The notes under the pieces are model-generated. The model had not been told where the DNA came from, ran no database searches, and saw only the letters and a program-made list of their open reading frames with translations. Shown one piece after another: positions 57,489 to 64,000 of a DNA stretch of 64,000 nt. The translations under genes were made by a program, and so were the position numbers. The number at the start of each line of letters is the position of its first letter. Within the stretch, counting starts at the first letter, position 1. The DNA is taken from the NCBI RefSeq assembly GCF_045062745.1, contig NZ_JBJGED010000011.1, forward strand, positions 62,001 to 126,000, written 5' to 3'. Source of the DNA: Paenibacillus_AA sp045062745. GTDB taxonomy: Bacteria > Bacillota > Bacilli > Paenibacillales > NBRC-103111.

Positions 57489-57536
57489 GGTCCTCCACTC
57501 CTGCTCCTTTGATTCATATTGTTTTTATATTCGCCT

Positions 57537-58466
57537 CTACTCGACCAGCCCGGTCCGCTCCACGCCTTCCACGAACCATCGCTGGGCGATCATGTACACG
57601 ACGAGCGGCGGCAAGATGATCAGGAAGCTCGCCGCCATGCGGATCGTCTCATTCAGGTCGAAGCCCATCTCTCCGTCGGCGTACAGCCCGGACAGCACCT
57701 TGTCGAGCCGGAACAGACTGAGCGACAGCGGCAGATTGTTCCCGTTCAGCACAAGGCCGCTGATGAACGTCTCGTTCCAGTGCCAGACGAAGGAGAACAG
57801 GAACACGACGAGAATGGCCGGCTTCGCGAGTGGAATCATCACCTTCAGGAACACCCGGAACAAGCCGGCGCCGTCGATGAGGGCGGCGTCCTCCAGTTCG
57901 CGCGGTAGCGTCAGGAAAAATTGCCGGAAGATGATGACGAACAGCGCGCCCCGGAGCCCGTGACCGAGCAGCGCCGGCGCGATAATGGCGAGCGGCGAGC
58001 CGAGCAGGTCCAAGTTCCGGAACAGCACGTAGAGCGGAATGATGAGTGTCTGAGGCGGGATCAGGAAGCTGAAGATCAAAATCCCGAACAGCAGGTTACG
58101 GCCCGGAAACTTGATGCGGGCGAACGCATAGCCGGTGAGCGAACAGAACACCACCTGCCCGACGGCCGAAGACAGCGAGATGATCAAGCTGTTCTTAAGG
58201 GCGGTGGGGAACTTCAGTCCTTCCCAGGCGAGCCGCAAATTGTCCCACTCGACCGCGGTCGGAATCCATCTGACGGTCGGATCGAGCAGATCGGCCGTAC
58301 TTTTGAACATGGTCGAGATCATGTACAGGAACGGATTCAGGTACATGAGGGCGATGTCGATCAGCATGACATAGAGGATGAGCAGGACGAGCAAGCCTTT
58401 GCGCTCCCGGTCGCCCAGGAAGAGCGTACGCAGCTTGCCGAGCCATAGCTTAACGGTCATCGTCAT
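57537..58466 (-). CDS. Carbohydrate ABC transporter permease, MalG type
   Basis: A 309-residue inner-membrane permease with six helices and the ABC-ATPase docking EAA loop E-D-A-A-L-I-D-G-A-G-L-F-R-V-F in the second half, followed by I-P-L-A-K-P. N-terminal extension of about 25 residues before TM1. It pairs with the MalF-type permease 8 bases upstream. GGGAG is 4 bases from ATG 58466 and 10 from a second ATG at 58460, so either may be used. No ATPase is encoded in the visible cluster; a shared MsmX-like ATPase is usual in these bacteria. Confidence 0.93.
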   Translation of the reverse strand: MTMTVKLWLGKLRTLFLGDRERKGLLVLLILYVMLIDIALMYLNPFLYMISTMFKSTADLLDPTVRWIPTAVEWDNLRLAWEGLKFPTALKNSLIISLSSAVGQVVFCSLTGYAFARIKFPGRNLLFGILIFSFLIPPQTLIIPLYVLFRNLDLLGSPLAIIAPALLGHGLRGALFVIIFRQFFLTLPRELEDAALIDGAGLFRVFLKVMIPLAKPAILVVFLFSFVWHWNETFISGLVLNGNNLPLSLSLFRLDKVLSGLYADGEMGFDLNETIRMAASFLIILPPLVVYMIAQRWFVEGVERTGLVE

Positions 58467-58474
58467 CGGACTCC

Positions 58475-59374
58475 CTACCTTTCTCCTCCGTAATGTGTAA
58501 ACCGCCGCGACAACCCTAGCACCGCGAGCAGGATGACGAACACCATCACAAAATATATCCAGCCTTGCGCCGCCGCGTAGCCATAGCCGAGCTGCGGGTT
58601 GCTCATGTTCGTCACGATCATGTTCAGCACCGGGTTAAGCAGCGGAACGGTGAACAGATCGACGATCGTGTAGATCACATTCAGCAGAATGAACGGGGTC
58701 AGCGCCGGCAGCGTAATCTTCCAAAAAATTTCCCAAGGAGTCGCCCCGTCGATCAGCGATGCCTCGTACACCGACGCGCCGATCGTCTGCAGCCCGGCCA
58801 GGTAAATGAGAATCTGCACGCCCGAATACCACAGGATGACGACGAACAGGTTCAGCACCGTCAGGATCGGATCGGCCCATATTTTGGGCACGTTCGCGGC
58901 GATGAAGCCGGCGATGTCGTAACTCGCCAGCATGTCGAGGCTACCCGCCTTCTGATTGAAAATCTCCGTCAGCACTTGTCCGGTGCTGAAGATGACCGGC
59001 AGGAAGAACACGGCCCGGAACGCCATGCGCCCGGGGAACTTCAAGTTCAGCAGCACGGCCACGAACAGCGAGAAAATGACGATGATTGGAATCACGAGCG
59101 CGGAATTTTTCAAAATGTTCAGAAGCGCCGTGACGAACGTGTTGTCGGACAGAAACGCATACGAGTAGTTTTGCAGCCCCTTGAATTCGAACTTCATGCC
59201 GCTGCCGGTGAAACGGACTTTTTGCAAGCTCATATAAAGCGAGAAGCCTAGCGGGTAAAGCACGAACAAGCCTAATCCTACGAGCCAGGGGACGAGAAAC
59301 AAGTACCCTGACAGCGCGTGCTGCGTCTCAATCGACATGCGGGACTTTCGACGGCGGAACGGGATGCCGGCCAT
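58475..59374 (-). CDS. Sugar ABC transporter permease, MalF type
   Basis: A 299-residue permease with six helices, the L-F-L-V-P-W-L-V-G-L-G-L-F TM1 and the EAA-like loop Y-E-A-S-L-I-D-G-A-T-P-W-E-I-F-W-K-I-T-L-P. It partners the MalG-type gene directly after it. AAAGGAGGA before the ATG. It starts one base after the DUF5696 gene ends, so import is coupled to that gene. The N-terminal half of a third permease at 63795-64000 shows that a second transporter is present. Confidence 0.93.
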   Translation of the reverse strand: MAGIPFRRRKSRMSIETQHALSGYLFLVPWLVGLGLFVLYPLGFSLYMSLQKVRFTGSGMKFEFKGLQNYSYAFLSDNTFVTALLNILKNSALVIPIIVIFSLFVAVLLNLKFPGRMAFRAVFFLPVIFSTGQVLTEIFNQKAGSLDMLASYDIAGFIAANVPKIWADPILTVLNLFVVILWYSGVQILIYLAGLQTIGASVYEASLIDGATPWEIFWKITLPALTPFILLNVIYTIVDLFTVPLLNPVLNMIVTNMSNPQLGYGYAAAQGWIYFVMVFVILLAVLGLSRRFTHYGGER

Positions 59375-59375
59375 G

Positions 59376-61592
59376 TTAGTTCCTCCTTTCGACGACGGTG
59401 AAGTCCTTCGGACCGATCCTTACGGATCCGTCGGTATAGGCGGTGTCCCGATAATTGACCAGGACTGCTACGCCGTTGTCATACCGGGTCTCCATCACAT
59501 CCTTGGCCAGCTCCCGGTGCCCGACGATGAACGCGTTCTGCACGCGGCCGAGCGCCGCCTTCCAACGGCCGTATTCTTGTACGACGGTGTCCTTCCATCC
59601 GGCGAACTCGCTGCTGTACAGGAAACCGCCTGTCGTGTCCTTCAGGACGTTCGGGTTCACCTGCGTAAGCATATAGTCCAGGCCGGCCCCGTATTCGATC
59701 GAACGGAGCAGCCCCCGGTCGTCGCGCAAGTTCCCGAACGCACCGGAATAGGTGACCAAGCCATGCAGCGCGATCGGATAAAACGGTACGCTCTTCGTGG
59801 CAACCATATCGTAGCTCGCGTCCATCGGCATATTGGCGATGTGATCCGCTGCACCGAGCGTATACGCGTTGCCGTATCCGATTCGGGCGGATGCGAATTG
59901 CTCCTTCGCGTCGCCGAGCAGCTCCCGGTATTCTGCGATCGACTGCTTGCGCGGCACGACATGGCCGTGGCGGAAGTCGGAGAACAGAAAGTGGCCGATG
60001 CCGTCGAACTTCAACCCGTCGATGCCGAGCTCCCGGTAGGCGGCGATGTCCTCGCGGAACAGCCGAAGCGAGACGTCGGCCGGATTCACGTACATCTTCT
60101 CGCCGCGGAACGTATCGATGAACGACCGGTTGTTGATGCTGCGCAGCGCATCCCGCGACGGGACGAACCGGTCGTTCAGCCTGGAGTTCGTATAGTCCGT
60201 CTGCAGGAACACGCGGTCGCCCTTGTCGTGCGCATCCCGGACGGCTCGCTCCAATCCGGCCGTACCGCCGAGCTTGGACTCGGCGGGCAGCACGGCCGGC
60301 ACTCGGCTCTGGTCGCCGCCGGTCGACCAGCCCGCCCATGTCACGTCGATCGGGCCGACGCCCGCCTCGTGCAAGCTCTCGACGAGGCGGCGGCCTTCGT
60401 CGAACGTCGTGCCTGCCACGAATTTCGGGCGGAACAGCCCCTTCTCCTCCGCGCCGCCGTAGAGCGACAGCTGGACTGGCAAGACATCGCCGGCCGCTCG
60501 CCTCGTGAGGCGGTGCTTCTCCTGCAAATAACCGCGGTACGCCGCGGCCATGCCCACATAATCGGCGTCAGCGCCGGACTGGAAGTAGTAGCGGATGCGC
60601 CGGTCCTCGTCCCGCAGCTCCTTCTCCGCCGTCTTGTAGCCCGCACCGAGCTTGCTCGTCTGGCGGAAATATTGCTGGCGGTAGATGAATTGCGGCGAGA
60701 TCCAGTGGAACGCCGTGTACAAGCCTGAAGGGGTTGCGTTCACACGGGCGGTCGTCTCGCCCTCCTCGATGACGGCCAAGTAGCCGCTGCCGTTATACGC
60801 CATCCCGAATGTGGGGAAAGGCGATTCGAAGGAACGCGCCGCTTGGTCTGTAATCGTAATGTCCGAGCCGTAGAGATTCGCCGTCACCCGGTACAAGAGC
60901 TGCTTCGGGTCGTTCAGCGGGATGAGCGCGCCCATCTCGATCGGCACGAGCATTTGGCCGTCCCGAACGTCCTCCCGCTTCACCGCTCCGAAGAACGGAT
61001 ACGGCCACAGGGAGACGAGCTGCTTGCCCGCCTTCTCCTGGATCCGGTCGGCCGGGATGCGGATGTCGAGGTAGCCGTCCTCCAGCGTTACCGTTACGGC
61101 GAACCGGATGCCCTGCGTCTGCAAATCGAACTCGATCGTCGCCCCGTTCTCCACTGGCTGTACGGACGTCTTCGTCTTCGCATCGTCCAAGTTCAGCGTA
61201 CTGAGCGTAAGGCCCGTGGTGCGCTTCGACACGTCGACGATGTCGGCGAGGAATGGCGACTGCAGATGGTTGCGCCACAGTCCCTTCGGCTCGGATTCAA
61301 GCGCGGCCGCACTGGGCAGGCTGTTCCACTCGCTGCCGTTCGCCGCGTTGCGCAGGCGGATATGGCCGGCGTCGTTCACCCACAGCGAGAGCGCTCCCCG
61401 CTCCGCCACTTGCTTGTAGCTGTCCATGTTGTACTCCACCGCGCGGATGCTGCCCGGATTAATCGTTGCCGCGGCGGGGGGCTGTGCAGCGCCGGAGCCG
61501 CCGCGCAATCCGTTCCACGCCGAACGGGCGACGATGGAGACGGCGATGACGGCGAGCAGCAGCACAAGGCCCGTCATGATGCGTCTAACCAC
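59376..61592 (-). CDS. DUF5696 protein, predicted extracytoplasmic glycoside-hydrolase-like enzyme
   Basis: A 738-residue protein with an N-terminal membrane anchor (residues 5-25, no lipobox). About 45-310 is a beta-rich domain. About 350-690 is a TIM-barrel-like domain of the DUF5696 type, with segments such as I-D-V-T-W-A-G-W, V-F-L-Q-T-D-Y, G-I-D-G-L-K-F-D-G-I-G-H and M-P-M-D-A-S-Y-D. The Asp in L-K-F-D-G is a likely nucleophile by analogy with GH36/GH31-type barrels, but no activity is established to my knowledge. The start is GTG with GGGAGGT 8 bases upstream and overlaps the YIP1 gene by 8 bases. It presumably acts on the glycan imported by the adjoining permeases. Confidence 0.85.
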   Translation of the reverse strand: MVRRIMTGLVLLLAVIAVSIVARSAWNGLRGGSGAAQPPAAATINPGSIRAVEYNMDSYKQVAERGALSLWVNDAGHIRLRNAANGSEWNSLPSAAALESEPKGLWRNHLQSPFLADIVDVSKRTTGLTLSTLNLDDAKTKTSVQPVENGATIEFDLQTQGIRFAVTVTLEDGYLDIRIPADRIQEKAGKQLVSLWPYPFFGAVKREDVRDGQMLVPIEMGALIPLNDPKQLLYRVTANLYGSDITITDQAARSFESPFPTFGMAYNGSGYLAVIEEGETTARVNATPSGLYTAFHWISPQFIYRQQYFRQTSKLGAGYKTAEKELRDEDRRIRYYFQSGADADYVGMAAAYRGYLQEKHRLTRRAAGDVLPVQLSLYGGAEEKGLFRPKFVAGTTFDEGRRLVESLHEAGVGPIDVTWAGWSTGGDQSRVPAVLPAESKLGGTAGLERAVRDAHDKGDRVFLQTDYTNSRLNDRFVPSRDALRSINNRSFIDTFRGEKMYVNPADVSLRLFREDIAAYRELGIDGLKFDGIGHFLFSDFRHGHVVPRKQSIAEYRELLGDAKEQFASARIGYGNAYTLGAADHIANMPMDASYDMVATKSVPFYPIALHGLVTYSGAFGNLRDDRGLLRSIEYGAGLDYMLTQVNPNVLKDTTGGFLYSSEFAGWKDTVVQEYGRWKAALGRVQNAFIVGHRELAKDVMETRYDNGVAVLVNYRDTAYTDGSVRIGPKDFTVVERRN

Positions 61593-62325
61593 GATACGAC
61601 ACCTCCCTTACGATCTGCACGACGAAGTCGTACACTTGGAACGACAAGCCGGCGAAGATGAAGATCAGCACCCAGATTCCCACCATGAACAGCACCGAGA
61701 CGATGATATTCCAACCGGTCTCGAACAGCTCGTAGTTGTGCACTTCCTTCACTTGAATGTAGAGCAAGACGACGGTCCAGACGAGGATGACCGTCTCGCC
61801 AGTGTCCACAAGTACCTTCTCGTTCAGCGTAAGCACGTTCGTCAAGACGGCGAGCGGCAGCGAGAAGAGCACGACCGGCATCAGGGCGAAGGCGCTGCCG
61901 ACGAACACTTCGGCCAGCCGCCCTTGGCCCCGCATAATCGAGCTGATCAAATAATTGGCGCATACCCAGGTGATCCAGGGCAGCCCATACTGCAGCAGCA
62001 GCGTAATGGGGTTGATGCGGGACGCTTCGGTCGGATCGAAGATGTACGACGTCGTCAGCTTGCTGATCAGCAGTACGAAGTAGGCCGCCAGCAAAAGCAG
62101 GACCGATGCGGCGCCCGCCCCTCTCCCGAGCGAGCGGATACCGCCGAACACGTCGAACGGATGCCGGAGAGCGCGGAGCGCCATCTTACAGCAGTAGCCG
62201 ATATCCCGCACATATTCCCAGGCTTCCGTAAGCTGCAGCCGGGCCCGTTCGCGCGCCGGTGCCGCTTGCGGCTGTGCAGGGCTAGGAAACCTCCCTTTGC
62301 TATACGACGGTTTGAGCGACGACAT
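61585..62325 (-). CDS. YIP1-family membrane protein
   Basis: A 246-residue membrane protein with five helices in the C-terminal 180 residues, matching the YIP1 domain layout (R-A-L-R-H-P-F-D-V-F near residue 52, then Y-G-L-P-W-I-T-W-V-C-A-N-Y-L-I-S). Its N-terminal 45 residues are basic and cytoplasmic. The function is unknown; it often sits with DUF5696 and ABC permease genes in Paenibacillus, where it may be an accessory transporter part. The start ATG lies within the NHL-protein gene (26-bp overlap) after GAGAGAGGA. Confidence 0.85.
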   Translation of the reverse strand: MSSLKPSYSKGRFPSPAQPQAAPARERARLQLTEAWEYVRDIGYCCKMALRALRHPFDVFGGIRSLGRGAGAASVLLLLAAYFVLLISKLTTSYIFDPTEASRINPITLLLQYGLPWITWVCANYLISSIMRGQGRLAEVFVGSAFALMPVVLFSLPLAVLTNVLTLNEKVLVDTGETVILVWTVVLLYIQVKEVHNYELFETGWNIIVSVLFMVGIWVLIFIFAGLSFQVYDFVVQIVREVSYRG

Positions 62326-63772
62326 CCTGCTTCCTCCTCTCTCTAGCCGACTTCCATCGCCAGCCGAGCCACAGGACGGCGAATAAGAGCGCACTCCAGA
62401 TCACGACGGTCGTGAAGTGCTTCTGCATCCAGATGAGCCGCAGCTGCCAGTAGGCGTCGGATACCCCTTGCACATAGCCGGCCTCGCGGAATTCAGCCAT
62501 CGCTTCCTTCCAGCGCCCTTGCTTGTAGTAAGCTTTGCCGAGCCCCAGGTGGGCGCGAGACACTTTGCTGTTGCGGTGGAGCACTTCCTGCCACGTCTCT
62601 ATGCTCGCGTCGTATTCGCCCTGGATGTACAGGTCCATCGCGTGGCGGAACAGCTCCCCGAACGGAGTCGGCTCGAACAGCTGGACGAGATTGCCGTTGC
62701 GGTCCAATACCGCGAGCGTCCCCTTGGAGTTGACCGCGATGGCCGCCGGGAATTTGAACAGCCCCAGCTTTTGAAATCCGTCGTTTTTGTAGCCGAAGGA
62801 GAACATCAGCTCTCCGATCGCATTATATTGGTAGATCGTCCCGAATTGGGCTTCGATGGCCGTCATATTGCCCTTCGCATCGACTGCGATGTCCGTGAAC
62901 TGATATTGCTCGTTTTTCTTCAGCCTCACGTTCCCGTACGCCTTCTCGCCCAACAGATCTTTTCCGTCGAAGTTCAGCTTTTTGATCTGTCCTTTCGTAA
63001 CGGACACAGACGTGGTGTACAGGAATTGATCCGGACCGATCGTGACGTTCGACACCGTCCCCGGCAATTTGGCCAGCTCCTTCATCTTCTGCTCCTGCGT
63101 GAAAAACATCCGTTTCAGCGAATCGGTGAGGCTGAACGGCACCCGGTTCGCACCGAAGAAGCCTTCGAACTGCCCGTCCGGGTCCAGCAGCAGCAAGCCT
63201 TGAAATCCGTTGCGCGTCGCGATATACATGAAGCCCCGCTCGTCGACGGCCACTTTCGTCGGCAGGAACTGGTAGCTGTCCGGCAAGAGCGCCGTCTTTG
63301 GCCGTTTCACCGACCTGAGGTACGTCCCCCGGTCATCGAACACGGCAATGCGCTCGTTCTTCGTGTCGGCCACGTACACCGTGCCGTCGTTCGCCACGAA
63401 CACGCCGTTCGGCTCGTTCAGCTTGGCGTCGCCTTGCTTGTAGTCGATCGCATTCCGCAGCTCGAACCGGTCGTCGTAGTGCAGGATGCGGTTGTTGCCG
63501 GTGTCGGCGATGTACAAGTGGTCCCGTGCATCGATGAACAAATCCTCCGGATTTTTCAAGCTGCCGTGCACGAAGGACGTCGGCAAGTACGCCGGCTGGG
63601 AATCGTATGGCTTCCCTGCCGCATCGTACACCGCCGTCCCATACGGCGGCTCGGCCCGAGCGGCGGCAGGCAGCAGCCCGAGTCCCGCGGCGAGGCATAC
63701 GCCGAACGCCAAACTGCGGAACGCCAACCGTCTCATGCCGCCGGGTTTCATGCTGCGTTTCGTGTTGTTCAT
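62300..63772 (-). CDS. Exported NHL-repeat/TPR protein with C-terminal membrane anchor
   Basis: A 490-residue protein: signal peptide ending A-A-A-R-A, about six NHL beta-propeller blades (P-E-D-L-F-I-D-A-R-D-H-L-Y-I-A-D-T-G-N-N-R-I-L near residue 75, P-N-G-V-F-V-A-N-D-G-T-V-Y-V-A-D-T near 120). Two TPR-like helical repeats follow (about 390-445), then a membrane helix (about 455-475) and a short basic tail. The propeller is outside the cell and could bind glycan or protein. It is the second visible gene of the cluster after a permease. GGAGGAG precedes the ATG. Confidence 0.88.
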   Translation of the reverse strand: MNNTKRSMKPGGMRRLAFRSLAFGVCLAAGLGLLPAAARAEPPYGTAVYDAAGKPYDSQPAYLPTSFVHGSLKNPEDLFIDARDHLYIADTGNNRILHYDDRFELRNAIDYKQGDAKLNEPNGVFVANDGTVYVADTKNERIAVFDDRGTYLRSVKRPKTALLPDSYQFLPTKVAVDERGFMYIATRNGFQGLLLLDPDGQFEGFFGANRVPFSLTDSLKRMFFTQEQKMKELAKLPGTVSNVTIGPDQFLYTTSVSVTKGQIKKLNFDGKDLLGEKAYGNVRLKKNEQYQFTDIAVDAKGNMTAIEAQFGTIYQYNAIGELMFSFGYKNDGFQKLGLFKFPAAIAVNSKGTLAVLDRNGNLVQLFEPTPFGELFRHAMDLYIQGEYDASIETWQEVLHRNSKVSRAHLGLGKAYYKQGRWKEAMAEFREAGYVQGVSDAYWQLRLIWMQKHFTTVVIWSALLFAVLWLGWRWKSARERRKQDVVAQTVV

Positions 63773-63794
63773 GCTTAGGTCTCCTCCCCCCTTT

Positions 63795-64000
63795 TTATTT
63801 GAGACCGGAATGCGCCATCGTCGAGATCACCTTGCGCTGAACGGCGAGGAACAGCACGAAGCTCGGGATGAACATGATGAGCGCCGCCGCGGCGGCCACA
63901 CCTTGCCGGGCCACATTGTTCGCCAGCCCGCTGGTGAGCGATTGGACATAGAACGGCAGCGTCTTGAGCGTCTCATCCTCTACATAGAGTGAGGACGTCT
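63795..64000 (-). CDS. Carbohydrate ABC transporter permease, C-terminal end (cut by window edge)
   Basis: The last 68 residues of a MalG-type permease: L-P-F-Y-V-Q-S-L-T-S-G, then A-A-A-A-L-I-M-F-I-P-S-F-V-L-F-L-A-V-Q-R as the final membrane helix, ending A-H-S-G-L-K. The rest lies right of the window. It precedes the NHL-protein gene by 22 bases and is part of the same operon, making a second sugar transporter in the cluster. Confidence 0.85.
   Translation of the reverse strand, partial: TSSLYVEDETLKTLPFYVQSLTSGLANNVARQGVAAAAALIMFIPSFVLFLAVQRKVISTMAHSGLK

Overview
The window looks like chromosomal DNA from a high-GC Paenibacillus/Cohnella-type Firmicute. The reasons are strong GGAGG ribosome-binding sites, TATAAT-type promoters, rho-independent terminators with U tracts, Bacillota-type families (Mn-dependent pyrophosphatase, DUF3951, DUF4362, YtrA-type GntR, stalk domains) and many Gfo/Idh/MocA and TIM-barrel epimerase genes next to sugar ABC permeases. 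I see no rRNA, tRNA, CRISPR array, prophage, complete insertion sequence or replication origin. Most genes lie on the minus strand.

Layout. 1-5.3 kb: end of an MFS transporter, small orphan proteins, an AraC regulator behind a strong promoter and a cre-like site, a winged-helix HTH_42 protein, a YkgJ-type Cys-cluster protein and a PLP aminotransferase. 5.4-9.5 kb: an envelope module (response regulator, sensor kinase, glycolipid-type glycosyltransferase, polysaccharide deacetylase), the first three overlapping by 4 bp. 9.7-12.7 kb: a lone oxidoreductase, then a tight operon of arylamine N-acetyltransferase, TIR-like protein and a 53-residue protein. 12.9-18.4 kb: DUF445 protein, tatA and tatC, which follow a GMC dehydrogenase and its Tat-signal small subunit, with a lipoprotein cytochrome c divergent from them. 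18.5-24 kb: YtrA-type GntR/ABC/permease operon with its operator, an OatA-type acyltransferase and a YihY protein. 24-34 kb: metabolic genes, including a glycerol-1-phosphate dehydrogenase fused to a glyoxalase-like domain, DapA-family aldolase with divergent LysR, M29 aminopeptidase and Mn-pyrophosphatase. 34-40 kb: a MATE transporter gene broken by one in-frame stop, an orphan solute-binding lipoprotein, a 2-hydroxyacid dehydrogenase and a GntR/solute-binding-domain chimeric regulator that share a repeated 16-bp motif. 40-50 kb: HrpB helicase, a GH26-like protein with stalk domain, DUF4362 lipoprotein, methylmalonate-semialdehyde-type dehydrogenase with LLM monooxygenase, and an aldo/keto reductase. 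50.5-55.3 kb: a catabolic operon (epimerase, NagB-like, PIG-L deacetylase, Gfo/Idh) with a divergent AraC gene. 55.4-64 kb: an ABC-permease/DUF5696/YIP1/NHL-TPR cluster ending in two Gfo/Idh genes and running off the right edge.

How it fits together. Much of the window is inferred to be nutrient scavenging: secreted or membrane glycan-handling proteins, sugar ABC permeases, cytoplasmic oxidoreductases/epimerases, and local one-component regulators whose DNA sites can partly be read here. The strongest candidates for something undescribed are (i) the NAT/TIR-like/small-protein operon at 10.7-12.7 kb, (ii) the chimeric GntR/substrate-binding regulator and its four-copy motif at 38.3-40.0 kb, (iii) the DUF5696/YIP1/NHL permease cluster, and (iv) the PIG-L/NagB-like/epimerase/Gfo operon. 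Family names rest on recognition of the translated sequences; no database search was run.
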